Positions 33,658 through 42,653 of a stretch of DNA of 64,000 nucleotides are shown one piece after another (positions within the stretch are counted from its first letter, which is position 1; each line of letters begins with the position of its first letter). The position numbers and the translations under genes are program-made. Origin of the DNA: Clostridia bacterium (lineage in GTDB: Bacteria; Bacillota; Clostridia; Oscillospirales; Acutalibacteraceae); contig JAFQVM010000028.1 of NCBI GenBank assembly GCA_017407995.1, positions 17,696 to 81,695 of the forward strand. The letters are read 5' to 3'. The notes below the pieces were generated by a model. That model ran no database searches, was not told the origin of the DNA, and saw only the letters and a list, made by a program, of their open reading frames with translations.

Positions 33658-34935
33658 TTAATCCTGTTCGTAGGTCTCTTGTTGAACAACTTCCTGCATT
33701 GTGACGGTCTCTTTTTCATAGAGACTCTGATATTTATCCTGATAGTAGTTTTCTGCCTTGCAGTCGAAGCTTCCGTCGGGAGAGTAGTTGATAACGGTAC
33801 AGCCTCTCTGTGCTCCTCGCTTATATATTCCCGAGTAGGCGAGATAGTCTATGCTCATACTGTATGTAAGACGGATACCTTTGTAGTCTATAGAGAAGTT
33901 GTTGTCGTGGTCGTGTCCGCAGAAAACAGATTTGGTTGAGCCGAGTTCGAGCATGGTTTCAAAAAGATTGTCTTCGCCCATGCCGCTGAAAACGATTTTT
34001 CCGCTTTCGCCCGCTTTACCATAGATGTGTTTGACATTCTCGGTGTCCTTAAAGTCGTTGTCCATGTATTCGTACCAGGCATCTCTCTGCTCTGTGAGCG
34101 GAATATGGAAGAAAGCTGATGATTTGATGTCGGACTTCTCGTTTGAGCCGAGCTGCTTTAAGACAGCTGTGTTCTGTTCGTTGAGCATATTGACGTTGTC
34201 TTTATACCACCGGACCTGGTTTTCGTGTATGTTATCGTACTTCCACAAGATGCCGAGATAGTCGCCGTCGGTGTAGGAGTGACTGTCGAAAACATAGATT
34301 GACTGAGTGATAACACCCTTGCTGTTTTTGACGTTTATGACCTGGTTGCCGTAGCCGTCAACATCGTCGGGGCCCGACTGGAATATACAGTGTTTAAAAC
34401 CGCTGTTCTCATAGAAATCGGATACCTTGTCACGGGAGAAATAGCTGTAAGCTTCAGCATCGTGGTTTCCCAAAGCGACAGTCCAATAAACACCGAGTTT
34501 TTCCATAAGTGAGGCGAAAACCTTGGCAGATGAGAGGTTGTTGAATGTGCCTGCCTGGAAAGGAACGGGGTAGGCGATATCGCCTGTGATGATTACGAGG
34601 TCAGGCTTTTCTGCTGTTATCATGGCGGCAACGGCGTTTAGCGCCATAGCATCCTTCTTGTGCGACATCCAACCGCCGCCTATATGTATGTCCGTAAACT
34701 GCAGAACTTTGAAATCCCTGTCTGTTGTGAAAGTCCAGTAGCCGTTTTTATCCTTTTCGGGGATGAGAGTGTCATCTTTTTGGACGGCTTCAAAGGACTG
34801 CGCTTTTTCGGTGTTTGCCTTGTTGCCTACAACACTGATTACGGTAGTGACACCGCAAAAAACAACAATAACAGCGAGAATAATACCCAAAACTTTGAGG
34901 GCTTTTTTTCCTCTCTTACCTTTTTTCTCTTTCAT
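33658..34935 (-). CDS. Membrane-anchored metallophosphoesterase
   Basis: A 425-residue calcineurin-like phosphoesterase. A basic N-terminus and one membrane segment (about residues 13-35, VLGIILAVIVVFCGVTTVISVV) would anchor it with the catalytic domain outside. Motifs: VLQFTDIHIGGG, VIITGDIAYP, VALGNHDAE, FHIPLTE and VFCGHDHDNNF, the complete two-metal set. Similar to purple-acid-phosphatase-like and cell-surface nucleotidase proteins; substrate unknown. AGGAGG lies 24 bases before ATG with a short hairpin (GCGG/CCGC) between, which may bring it closer to the start. Confidence 0.9.
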   Translation of the reverse strand: MKEKKGKRGKKALKVLGIILAVIVVFCGVTTVISVVGNKANTEKAQSFEAVQKDDTLIPEKDKNGYWTFTTDRDFKVLQFTDIHIGGGWMSHKKDAMALNAVAAMITAEKPDLVIITGDIAYPVPFQAGTFNNLSSAKVFASLMEKLGVYWTVALGNHDAEAYSYFSRDKVSDFYENSGFKHCIFQSGPDDVDGYGNQVINVKNSKGVITQSIYVFDSHSYTDGDYLGILWKYDNIHENQVRWYKDNVNMLNEQNTAVLKQLGSNEKSDIKSSAFFHIPLTEQRDAWYEYMDNDFKDTENVKHIYGKAGESGKIVFSGMGEDNLFETMLELGSTKSVFCGHDHDNNFSIDYKGIRLTYSMSIDYLAYSGIYKRGAQRGCTVINYSPDGSFDCKAENYYQDKYQSLYEKETVTMQEVVQQETYEQD

Positions 34936-34971
34936 TCTTTTGTTGCGGATAAAACCGCTCCTCCTTTCGGA

Positions 34972-35814
34972 TTATCTTATTATGTTAAGCTCAATTTTTT
35001 CTTTTTCCTTGCACTCAAGCGACAACGCTTGCGTTATATTTTGGAGCTGTTTTTCGGACAGCTCATTTTTAAAAGAGATTTTTGCATATGCAGTGGTGGT
35101 ATCTCCATGTACAATGTAGCTGATATCAGTGCATTTGTCAACACCGCTGCAGTTGTTGATAATGTTTTCGATTGACAGCCTTTTTTCTGTACTTACAAAG
35201 TTTATCAGCGCAGCGGCTCCCGATATCATCATCTTCACAGCCGAAACAATGATTATAATGCTTATCAGTATTCCGAAAAGTGCGTCCAGAGCAAAGTTTA
35301 CATACTGCGACAGGGTCAAAGTCAGAATAGTGGCACAGGTTATAAAGAAGTCGAGCAGACTGTCAAAAGCCATCACCCGAATTACAGGTGAGTCAGCTTT
35401 TTTGGAAACACGTCTGAAAATAAAGAACATCAGAAGTTTTACTGCGGCAGTAAGGCTTATCAGCACAAGAAACTTTGTAAGATACCACACAGGTGTCGGA
35501 TACATCAGCCGTTCGAGAGAACTGTATGCAAAGTAGAAGCCGACGAGCACAACAACTATTGACATGATAAAAGAGAAAAGCTGTTCCGCTTTTCGGATAA
35601 CCGTGTCGGATTTTGATGCGGACTTAACAATGCAAGCAATACAGATAAATGTAACAAGTCCTGCAAGGCTGTCAAAAAGATTGTTAACCGCATCGGAATA
35701 TATGCTTATGCTGTTGGAAGAAAGTCCAACATAGAGCTTTATTGCAAACAAAATCAAATTTGCGGCGAAAGCTCCGCCGCACACAGCGAGAGTGATTTTA
35801 TTCTGTTTTTTCAA
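34972..35814 (-). CDS. Cation diffusion facilitator family transporter
   Basis: About 280 residues with six hydrophobic segments and a C-terminal cytoplasmic domain. The helix-2 site reads SIYSDAVNNLFDSL and the helix-5 site MAFDSLLDFFIT, giving an Asp/Asn and Asp/Asp set instead of the His-containing zinc set; this resembles members proposed to move manganese or iron more than zinc, though this is inference. The start chosen is TTG 35814, eight bases after GGAGAG; the reading from 35835 has no ribosome site. It lies 36 bases upstream of the phosphoesterase gene on the same strand. A related protein begins at the left edge of the window. Confidence 0.87.
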   Translation of the reverse strand: MKKQNKITLAVCGGAFAANLILFAIKLYVGLSSNSISIYSDAVNNLFDSLAGLVTFICIACIVKSASKSDTVIRKAEQLFSFIMSIVVVLVGFYFAYSSLERLMYPTPVWYLTKFLVLISLTAAVKLLMFFIFRRVSKKADSPVIRVMAFDSLLDFFITCATILTLTLSQYVNFALDALFGILISIIIIVSAVKMMISGAAALINFVSTEKRLSIENIINNCSGVDKCTDISYIVHGDTTTAYAKISFKNELSEKQLQNITQALSLECKEKEKIELNIIR

Positions 35815-35898
35815 GTTGTTCACTCTCCTTGTCAAAAATATCCTACCCCGATTATATAGAACTTTAAAGCAAAATTCAATATTATCGGGGCAGAGGTT

Positions 35899-38241
35899 TT
35901 AAATGAATTCTATTGTTTTAGCATGGCTGCAGGCTTGCAGGTCTTTCTCGGTCTGCTTAAACCAGTCGCCGAAGCCGTCGGTATTAATTTTCAGACAGTC
36001 CATCTCAGCACGCATGGAGAGGTTGTTCTCCGTTTTGTACTTTCTCATTTCTGAGATAACATCCTTCAGCTTTTCGCCGAAATCAATTATGGCGGTGTCA
36101 ATGTTTTCGGGTTTTTCCCACTTGAGCAGATGAATCGATTTTTCGCTTTCGTATGCCTTGAAGAACTCCTGATATATATACTCCGTAATATGCGGAACAT
36201 AGATGGAGTAGAGCTTTAGAATATTGAGAAGCGTGTAATAAATTGCGAACTGTGCGCCTCTGCGCTCTTCGACGCCGTGAATATCGGGCTGATACAGACG
36301 CTCTTTTGCGATTTCGATGTAGTTGTCGCAAAAATCTTTCCAGAACAGCTCATCAATTTCGTGGCGTGCAGAGCCGATTTCATAGTCATAGAGAAGCTTT
36401 GCAGCTTTCTTGACGGTCTCATTTGTGCGCTCTATTATCCATTTGTCAACGGGCAGCAGCTTGTAGTCTGCTGAACGGTCCATATCCTCAAGGTGCGAAA
36501 TGGCGAACTTGGAAGCGTTATACAGCTTGGTGATAAAGCGCTTGGGGATGTTCAGCTCGTCAGTTGCAAAGAATGTATCTGTACCGAGCCTTGCTCCCGC
36601 TGTCCAATATCTGAGAACGTCGGCGGAATAGGTGCTGATAAGATGGTGTGGCTCATACTCGTTGTTGCTCTTCGATTTGCTGATTTTTTCACCTTTTTTG
36701 GCAAGAACAAAGCCGCATATCATAAGGTCTTTCCACGGTATATTACCCGTATGATAGAGAGAGCGAACTATGGTGTAGAAAGTCCATGTTCTGATAATCT
36801 CATGAGCATGAGTGCGCATGCTCATGGGCGTGAGCTTGAAGCCAAGACGCTCGTTGATTTGCGGGGTGATGCTCGAAGTTGCCCATGTGTCAAAAACGGC
36901 GGTTTCTGGGGTGAACTCTTCGCAGCCGCATTCGCATTTTCCTGTGTACGCAGTTTCAATGGGGTTAATGGGTAACTGTTCTTCAGTTGCGAAAACAGGC
37001 TTTCCGCACTCCTTGCAGTACCACAGCGGGAACGGAACACCGAAATAACGCTGTCGGGATATACACCAGTCCCATTTGAGGTTTTCAACCCATGCGATGT
37101 ATCTGTTTTTCATGTTTGCGGGGTACCAATTGATTTCATCAGCAGCTTTGAGAAAACGCTCTTTCTCGCTCAGAACATCGATATACCACTGGCGTGACGG
37201 TATAATTTCAATCGGTTTTCCGCAGCGCTCGTGGGTGGCGACAGTATGAGTTATCTTTTCGGACTTTAAAAGAAGACCGTTTTCACGCAGTTTTTCTATA
37301 ATTTCACGTCGTGCCGCCTCCACTTTGAGTCCGCCGATAAACGGAACATCGTCAGCTATATATCCGCTTGAAGTTATAACCTTGCGGTAGGGCAGATTAT
37401 GCTCAGCATACCACTCGGCATCGGTGCTGTCGCCGAACGTGGCGCACATAACAACACCCGTACCCTTGTCAATTGCTGCCTTGCTGTCGGTCAGAATGGG
37501 TATCTCGTAATTATAGAGCGGAACAAGCGCTTTCTTGCCGATGAAGTCGGTATACCGCTCATCTTCAGGGTTAACAAACAGACAAACACAGCCGTATAAA
37601 AGCTCAGGGCGTGTGGTGGCAACCTCCAAAACCTTGCCGTCACATATAAACGGAATGTAGTTAAATGTGCTGTCAACATCGGCGGTGTCAAGTTCTGCCT
37701 GCGCTATCGAGGTCTGACATTCGGTACACCACAAAACAGGCGATTCTTTTGAGTATGCTTTGCCTTTTTTTACAAGCTCCAAAAAGAGCGATTGGGATAT
37801 CTTGCGAACTTCCGGACTGATAGTCTGATAGGTTGTTGACCAGTCAACCGAGAATCCGAGCGATTTCCAAAAGTCTTTGAATTCATTTTCGTATTTTGCT
37901 GTTGTGGACTGGCATTTTAAAATAAACTCGCTGCGTGGCAAATCCTTGGCTTTTATGCCCTCTTCACGCTCAACGAGTCTTTCTGTCGGCAGTCCGTTGT
38001 CATCAAAGCCAAACGGATAGAAAACATTTTCGCCCTGCATTCTCCTGAATCGGGCTATCATCTCGGCCTGAGTGTAAGAGAACAGGTGACCTATGTGCAG
38101 ACTGCCGCTGACTGTCGGTGGCGGAGTGTCAATAGAGTAGATTTTGCCAGGTGCATTTTCGTCGAAACGAAAAATCTGCTCATCCTCCCAAAAGTCCTGT
38201 ACCTGCTTTTCGATTGCGGAAAAGTCGTAACGTTTTTCCAT
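35899..38241 (-). CDS. valS: Valyl-tRNA synthetase, short (archaeal-like) form
   Basis: Charges tRNA-Val. HIGH motif GSLHIGHLFSY (about residue 46-56), editing domain with ATTRPELLYG, zinc-finger-like cysteine groups (WCTECQ; CKECG and CECGCEEF), GDWC-type WDWCISRQRYFG, and KMSKS as KISKSKSN. At 780 residues it ends soon after the anticodon-binding domain and lacks the C-terminal coiled coil of the usual bacterial enzyme (about 880-950 residues), like archaeal ValS. The upstream T-box with a GUA specifier independently supports valine specificity. GGAGG precedes the ATG. Confidence 0.95.
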   Translation of the reverse strand: MEKRYDFSAIEKQVQDFWEDEQIFRFDENAPGKIYSIDTPPPTVSGSLHIGHLFSYTQAEMIARFRRMQGENVFYPFGFDDNGLPTERLVEREEGIKAKDLPRSEFILKCQSTTAKYENEFKDFWKSLGFSVDWSTTYQTISPEVRKISQSLFLELVKKGKAYSKESPVLWCTECQTSIAQAELDTADVDSTFNYIPFICDGKVLEVATTRPELLYGCVCLFVNPEDERYTDFIGKKALVPLYNYEIPILTDSKAAIDKGTGVVMCATFGDSTDAEWYAEHNLPYRKVITSSGYIADDVPFIGGLKVEAARREIIEKLRENGLLLKSEKITHTVATHERCGKPIEIIPSRQWYIDVLSEKERFLKAADEINWYPANMKNRYIAWVENLKWDWCISRQRYFGVPFPLWYCKECGKPVFATEEQLPINPIETAYTGKCECGCEEFTPETAVFDTWATSSITPQINERLGFKLTPMSMRTHAHEIIRTWTFYTIVRSLYHTGNIPWKDLMICGFVLAKKGEKISKSKSNNEYEPHHLISTYSADVLRYWTAGARLGTDTFFATDELNIPKRFITKLYNASKFAISHLEDMDRSADYKLLPVDKWIIERTNETVKKAAKLLYDYEIGSARHEIDELFWKDFCDNYIEIAKERLYQPDIHGVEERRGAQFAIYYTLLNILKLYSIYVPHITEYIYQEFFKAYESEKSIHLLKWEKPENIDTAIIDFGEKLKDVISEMRKYKTENNLSMRAEMDCLKINTDGFGDWFKQTEKDLQACSHAKTIEFI

Positions 38242-38261
38242 AAAAATTCCTCCAAATTCAG

Positions 38262-38580
38262 ATTAACCGAATACAACAAAAAAGTCCCAAGCAGCATAAT
38301 ACTATGCCGCTTGGGACGAACATTTTTGTCCGTGGTACCACCCAAATTCAGAGAGAATTCTCTGCACTCGTACGATGCGGGATATTTCTATCCGATATCG
38401 CTTTCCTTATGACGGTGGAAAATCCGTTGAAGTCTACTGAGAGATAAATCTCCGTTCGGTTCACAGCTCAGAGGCTACCTTCCATACTTCCTTCACAGGA
38501 GCTTACACCAACCGCTCCCTCTCTTTGCATCAGAAAGAATGTACTCCTCCTCGTCAATGCCTTTCGTTGTATTCAATTTA
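38262..38580 (-). promoter_or_regulatory. T-box riboswitch of valS (specifier GUA, valine)
   Basis: Minus-strand leader of about 300 bases. The T-box core GGGTGGTACCACG lies at 38331-38343. Stem I has the GACGAGGAGGAGTA-type 5' side (near 38550), an AGAGAGGG apical region and 3' side GGAAGGTAGCCTCTGAG; the triplet at 38476-38478 reads GTA, a valine codon, in the specifier position. The terminator is the hairpin GTCCCAAGC (38284-38292) / GCTTGGGAC (38309-38317) followed by TTTTTTG. Uncharged tRNA-Val would bind specifier and T-box and allow read-through into valS. Confidence 0.93.
38274..38317 (-). terminator. Conditional terminator of the valS T-box
   Basis: Stem of about 15 bp (GTCCCAAGCAGCATA with TATGCCGCTTGGGAC, one mismatch) followed on the minus strand by T6. 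It competes with the antiterminator that includes the T-box sequence. Confidence 0.88.
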
Positions 38581-38630
38581 TATCATTCTATTATGAAAGC
38601 TGATTTGTGTCAAGAAAAATTTTCAATGAA

Positions 38631-39320
38631 TTAGACTTGTTTGTCAGCAGCTTGCTTTTCCCAGAGTTCGGACAGCGGTTTTGCCTTTTTGTCAGGCTCT
38701 TTTATTTCTGACCACTCTATGGATTTTGCGGTAAAACCTGAGAGCTCCAAACGTTTATAGTCCCAATAATATCTATAGTCCGTTTCGGTTATATAGCGAA
38801 GCTCCTGAAGCTCTTCACCGTTAAACATTGCAACAAAGCCGCAATCAAAAACACCTTTGTCGTTTCTGGTAAAGCCCAAAACAAACAGACGGTCATTGTC
38901 GCATTCTATATGGCTCGGCTCGAATTTTGAATCGTTTGCATAATATTGTCCGACACACTTGAAATCCGTTGTGTCATAGACAGAGATACATGAGTTACAG
39001 CTGTTGTTTTGCCGTTCTATGTTGTAGAAAAGACGTCCGTCATTTGAAAAGCAAAATCCGTCATCCTGTGCTTCGGCAACTTTTGAAAAGCGAAACTTTT
39101 TAATCAGCTCCAATTCATCTAAATCATAGACTGCCAAACAGCCCTCCGTTGATTTTACAATGAGAGTTTTGCCGTCAGGCGAGAACATGGGTGTGTATGC
39201 GTATTTCAAATCTTTAAACTTTGCAAGTTCGCTGCCGTTTGAGTCGTAGACATATACAGTCTGTCCTGTGCAGCCGACTGCATATTTTTCGTTTTTTATG
39301 TAGCTCCAAAAATTCGGCAT
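38631..39320 (-). CDS. Beta-propeller-like (WD40-type repeat) protein
   Basis: A 229-residue protein, no signal peptide. Repeating units suggest a propeller: TVYVYDSNGSELAKF, PMFSPDGKTLIVKSTEGCLAVYDLDELELIKKF, FCFSNDGRLFYNI and CISVYDTTDFKCVGQYY. Each shows the strand-loop-strand pattern with SPDG or VYD seen in WD40/YVTN-like blades. There are too few blades for a closed propeller, so it may be partial or oligomerise. Function unknown. No gene is within coupling distance. Confidence 0.62.
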   Translation of the reverse strand: MPNFWSYIKNEKYAVGCTGQTVYVYDSNGSELAKFKDLKYAYTPMFSPDGKTLIVKSTEGCLAVYDLDELELIKKFRFSKVAEAQDDGFCFSNDGRLFYNIERQNNSCNSCISVYDTTDFKCVGQYYANDSKFEPSHIECDNDRLFVLGFTRNDKGVFDCGFVAMFNGEELQELRYITETDYRYYWDYKRLELSGFTAKSIEWSEIKEPDKKAKPLSELWEKQAADKQV

Positions 39321-39397
39321 TGTATCACCACCATGTTTTTATTATAACAAAATAAAGTAAAAAGTAAACTCCCGAACAACTTGGTTCGGGAGTGACA

Positions 39398-39946
39398 TCA
39401 TTGATTCTTTTTCGTCATATCGAGGCGTATAATACCTATAATAATTGAGCCAAGGCACAAGACCTCACAGATGATAGCTCCTATAGCAAAATTTACGATA
39501 TTATATATCAGCCACGACGGGGAACTTATAAGTCCGAAGCGGCGGATGGTTTTGGCATCCTTGTATCGCAGGCTGACAGTGGTTGCCGTCATACCGATGA
39601 CAGGCAGAAGCTCTATGATGCAGTTGAAAAGCGAGACTTCTTTGCCGAACACGGTAAAAGTGAGTATGTAAGAAACTATATAAACACAAACAAAGCCGAT
39701 AAGCCAAATGATGTTATCGGAGTGAAGTTTCTCTTTGTTCATAAAAACAACAGCTCTTACGGCACCGACCATGTTCAGCATTGCGCCTACAATTGCTCCG
39801 AGCATTAAAAAGTTTATGGCAAAAAGCGTACAGCCAAAAAGCTGACAGATAATAACTTTCTTTTGCGTTTTTTGTTGGTATGACAGGATGTTGAATGTCA
39901 TTGCGACAATGCCTATTGCCTGTGCAATGATTTCGATTGGTTCCAT
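39398..39946 (-). CDS. YgjV-family membrane protein
   Basis: A 182-residue protein with five or six hydrophobic segments, resembling the bacterial inner-membrane protein family YgjV: IIAQAIGIVAMTFNILSYQQKTQKKVIICQLFGCTLFAINFLMLGAIVGAMLN is the typical N-terminal part. Function unknown in the family. The start is ATG 39946 with AGGTGAT five bases upstream; the GTG nine bases earlier overlaps that ribosome site. Confidence 0.8.
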   Translation of the reverse strand: MEPIEIIAQAIGIVAMTFNILSYQQKTQKKVIICQLFGCTLFAINFLMLGAIVGAMLNMVGAVRAVVFMNKEKLHSDNIIWLIGFVCVYIVSYILTFTVFGKEVSLFNCIIELLPVIGMTATTVSLRYKDAKTIRRFGLISSPSWLIYNIVNFAIGAIICEVLCLGSIIIGIIRLDMTKKNQ

Positions 39947-39985
39947 AAGGATCACCTGATTTTGTTGTTTTTTTGTGGTTGCGAA

Positions 39986-40972
39986 TTAATAGTTGTCTGC
40001 GAAATCTTCAAAAAATTCATCTATCTCTTCAAAATTATATTCATCATAGTTTTCAAAGAAATAGAAAATGTCATCTTTCATATCATTATACATGGTATGT
40101 GAGTCTTCTTTTTCGCAAAATACGGTATGCACCATTCCTCCGTAGATTCCGCAAGTGATTGCAAAGTGGGTCTTGCAGTCTTCCAGTGTTATCCGGGCTT
40201 GCCCTGAAAGCTCTTCGTCTCGGATAATGATTCCACTTTCCGAGCCGATTTCTCCTATGGTTTTTCCTCGGTCTACGGCAACCCAATGAGGAGGAATATA
40301 TTGAATCACATCAATAACTCGCCATTTATCAGCGTAAACAAACTTTACTGTCAACAAATCCCCCTTGTGGAGAGTGGTGTTTTTCTGCGGATCGCCAAGC
40401 AAAACTCCCTCGTACATGTTGCGTAATTTCTTTCTGACAGGACGAAACCACACCTTTTCTGATTCTTCATCATTTATCGGGATACTTATCTGAACATCCA
40501 AAGGATATTCAATGTTTCGAAACTTGTCAAAGTCTTTGCACATAATTGTAGGGTTTTTCTCGTGCTTTTTCATGATGGGCTCACAGCGTTCAAAGCATAG
40601 TTTCATTGCTTCTAAACTAGCATTAGAAAGGGAAGCCAATTTCTCATTTGCTTCGCTATAAGACAAAACAAATTCTTTTCCCTCGGGAACAGGTACCCAC
40701 CAATCTGATTTGCCTTTGCCGTCACGGTTGTATGCGCCAAGAAAATGAAATTGTAATCCGTCGTGCTCATCCACACAACAATAAGCAAAAGAAAGTCCGT
40801 ATCCAACCGATTCCACGCCGGCTAAATCGCAACACCGCTGTTGGAGGTCATAATCGTAAAATTCTACTATAGTACGGTGTAACTGCCTGAAAGAATACGC
40901 AGAGATTGGTTTGTATTTATATGGGCCGAATTTAAGAAAAACAGCTTTATTAAAATCATATTCGGAAGTCAA
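39986..40972 (-). CDS. Uncharacterised acidic protein
   Basis: About 328 residues; I do not recognise the family. The sequence is soluble, rich in aromatic and acidic residues, and ends in a very acidic tail (DEYNFEEIDEFFEDFADNY). The middle has short beta-like stretches (KGDLLTVKFVYADKWRVIDVIQYIPPHWVAVDRG) that resemble a small barrel. The start is TTG 40972, five bases after GAGGTG; the longer reading from 40999 begins at a TTG without a ribosome site. It has its own promoter and does not form an operon with neighbours. Confidence 0.65.
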   Translation of the reverse strand: MTSEYDFNKAVFLKFGPYKYKPISAYSFRQLHRTIVEFYDYDLQQRCCDLAGVESVGYGLSFAYCCVDEHDGLQFHFLGAYNRDGKGKSDWWVPVPEGKEFVLSYSEANEKLASLSNASLEAMKLCFERCEPIMKKHEKNPTIMCKDFDKFRNIEYPLDVQISIPINDEESEKVWFRPVRKKLRNMYEGVLLGDPQKNTTLHKGDLLTVKFVYADKWRVIDVIQYIPPHWVAVDRGKTIGEIGSESGIIIRDEELSGQARITLEDCKTHFAITCGIYGGMVHTVFCEKEDSHTMYNDMKDDIFYFFENYDEYNFEEIDEFFEDFADNY

Positions 40973-41001
40973 TATATCACCTCTTTTGACATATTGCAAA
41001 T

Positions 41002-41029
41002 ATTATACCACATAATATCTGTTGCACAA
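41002..41029 (-). promoter_or_regulatory. Promoter of the uncharacterised acidic protein gene
   Basis: Minus strand: -10 TATAAT (41002-41007) and a weak -35 TTGTGC (41024-41029) with a 16-base spacer. Confidence 0.5.
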
Positions 41030-41040
41030 AGATCATTGAA

Positions 41041-41067
41041 AAAAGCACCGACAAAGTCGATGCTTTT
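41041..41067. terminator. Terminator after the tRNA-Tyr/Thr unit
   Basis: Stem AAAAGCACCGA (41041-41051) / TCGATGCTTTT (41057-41067) with one mismatch, then U residues; on the minus strand it follows tRNA-Tyr and is followed by a T-run. Confidence 0.75.
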
Positions 41068-41070
41068 TTC

Positions 41071-41155
41071 TGGTGGGAGAGGGTGGATTCGAACCACCGA
41101 AGTCGTCGACAACAGATTTACAGTCTGCCCCCTTTGGCCACTCGGGAACTCTCCC
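41071..41155 (-). tRNA. tRNA-Tyr (anticodon GTA)
   Basis: 85 bases including encoded CCA. Acceptor GGGAGAG pairs with the 3' end; the T loop reads GGTTCGAATCC and the anticodon loop CTGTAAA in stem CAGA/TCTG; a long variable arm (class II) of the tyrosine type is present. Lies 28 bases downstream of tRNA-Thr in the same transcript. Confidence 0.97.
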
Positions 41156-41183
41156 TTATTCAATTTTCATCTAAAAAAGATGA

Positions 41184-41259
41184 TGGAGCTGGTGGACGGA
41201 CTCGAACCCCCGACCTGCTGATTACAAATCAGCTGCTCTACCAACTGAGCTACACCAGC
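41184..41259 (-). tRNA. tRNA-Thr (anticodon TGT)
   Basis: 76 bases including encoded CCA. Acceptor GCTGGTG/CACCAGC, D arm AGCTCAGTTGGTAGAGC, anticodon stem-loop CTGATTTGTAATCAG with anticodon TGT, T arm GGGGGTTCGAGTCC. Confidence 0.97.
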
Positions 41260-41275
41260 GTCTTGACGCTCGAAT

Positions 41276-41304
41276 AATATATCATAAAAAGACACGTCAG
41301 TCAA
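41276..41304 (-). promoter_or_regulatory. Promoter of the tRNA-Thr/Tyr unit
   Basis: Minus strand: -35 TTGACT (41299-41304), 17-base spacer, -10 TATATT (41276-41281). The expected transcript starts a few bases before tRNA-Thr. Confidence 0.75.
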
Positions 41305-41333
41305 GCCCCAAATTGAATTTTTTTAAAGATTTT

Positions 41334-42026
41334 TTATTTTTCGCTTGAAAGCAAATTCTTAAGCACCGATATGGAATTTTCTGCTGCCAGCTTTGTAAAC
41401 TCTGCGTAGTCCATATGGGAGCTGCCGTCCGCATTATCGGATATTGCACGGATAACGCAGAACGGGACGCTATTGACATAACAGACGTGGCCTATCGCTG
41501 CGCCTTCCATTTCACAGGCGACGGCACCGAATGTGCTTGAAATATATTTTTTTCGTGCAGCGTCATTTACAAAACAGTCACCTGATGCGATGGTGCCGAT
41601 TATACTTTTTATATTACCGACACTTTGAGCGCTATTAGTGATTTTTTGAGCGAGTGATTCGTCTGCGGGAATATTAACGAGATTTATTTTCGATATCATT
41701 CCTACGGGGTCCCCCAACGGACTTGTGTCCATGTCGTGCTGAACAACGTAGTCGCTCACAGCGATATCTCCGATGCCGAGCGATGAACTGAGGCTTCCTG
41801 CAACGCCTGTGTTTATGATTCTGTCAGGTGAATAAAGCATAATCATGGTCTGTGCGCACATGGCTGCAAACACCTTGCCTATACCGCAAACGGCGGTCAC
41901 AACCTCCTGGCCGCAGAGAGTACCTTTTGTAAACTCTATGCCGCTGACTGTTTTTATTTCTTTGTTTTCCATAGCTGCATTGAGATTTTCAATCTCAATG
42001 GACATAGCTCCTATAATTCCTGTCAT
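41334..42026 (-). CDS. mtnN: 5'-methylthioadenosine/S-adenosylhomocysteine nucleosidase
   Basis: Cleaves adenine from MTA and SAH; the latter gives S-ribosylhomocysteine, the substrate of LuxS. At 230 residues it is of family length. Landmarks: GIIGAMSIEIENL at the N-terminus, GIGKVFAAMCAQTMI, INTGVAGSL, GTIASGDCFV, CEMEGAAIGHVCY (substrate Glu) and IRAISDNAD with the catalytic Asp. It lies 14 bases downstream of luxS on the same strand. Confidence 0.96.
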   Translation of the reverse strand: MTGIIGAMSIEIENLNAAMENKEIKTVSGIEFTKGTLCGQEVVTAVCGIGKVFAAMCAQTMIMLYSPDRIINTGVAGSLSSSLGIGDIAVSDYVVQHDMDTSPLGDPVGMISKINLVNIPADESLAQKITNSAQSVGNIKSIIGTIASGDCFVNDAARKKYISSTFGAVACEMEGAAIGHVCYVNSVPFCVIRAISDNADGSSHMDYAEFTKLAAENSISVLKNLLSSEK

Positions 42027-42040
42027 TTGTTATAGCTCCT

Positions 42041-42496
42041 TTACTCTGTGGGATATTCAAAAGTCTGTTGACGGCTCTCAAGCTCAGCACGAAATTTTTT
42101 TGCTTCTGCTCTTGCTGCCTCTATACTGAGATTTTTGTAATTGCCGCATTCCTTGCGCTCGGCTCCGAACATCTGGGGAGCCGTCTCGGTGTTTTTGAGC
42201 GCCTCTATAAGCGTTGTCAAAACGATGTTGTTGTCTGCGTTGCGCACTAACAGATAAAATCCTGTCTGACAGCCCATCGGTCCGAAGTAGATTATATCGT
42301 CTTTGAGCTGAGAGTTTCGCAAAAATGTAGCCAGCATATGCTCGACCGAGTGCATTGTTAAGTTGTCCATATAGTCGCCGCAGTTTGGCTTGCGTGTGCG
42401 CAGGTCGTAGGTTGTCACATCGCCGTCTATGCGTGAAACATATATTCCGGGAACAATAAAATCATGGTCGACAGAAAAGCTTGTTATTCTTTGCAT
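42041..42496 (-). CDS. luxS: S-ribosylhomocysteine lyase LuxS
   Basis: Splits S-ribosylhomocysteine into homocysteine and DPD, the AI-2 precursor. 151 residues. Metal ligands His49 and His53 in MHSVEHMLATFLR, and a later Cys in RKECGNYKNL; FGPMGCQTGFYLL is a further family block. GGAGG precedes the ATG. With mtnN it completes the activated methyl cycle detoxification of SAH, and the strain may emit AI-2. Confidence 0.97.
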   Translation of the reverse strand: MQRITSFSVDHDFIVPGIYVSRIDGDVTTYDLRTRKPNCGDYMDNLTMHSVEHMLATFLRNSQLKDDIIYFGPMGCQTGFYLLVRNADNNIVLTTLIEALKNTETAPQMFGAERKECGNYKNLSIEAARAEAKKFRAELESRQQTFEYPTE

Positions 42497-42653
42497 CGCA
42501 GTTCCTCCGAAACATCAGGGTTATAAATACAAAAAAAATTATATCAGCCGCAGTTTAAAAGGTCAATTAAAGACGGCGAATTTTTTTGTGTTATGCGGCA
42601 AAAAATACTGGTATGCGGAAAAACCGCAATACATTAAATAAAGGAGAGTTGAA

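Noticed and set aside
38631-39320. Complete WD40 propeller
   Set aside because: Only about four repeat units are visible, too few for a closed propeller; called beta-propeller-like only.
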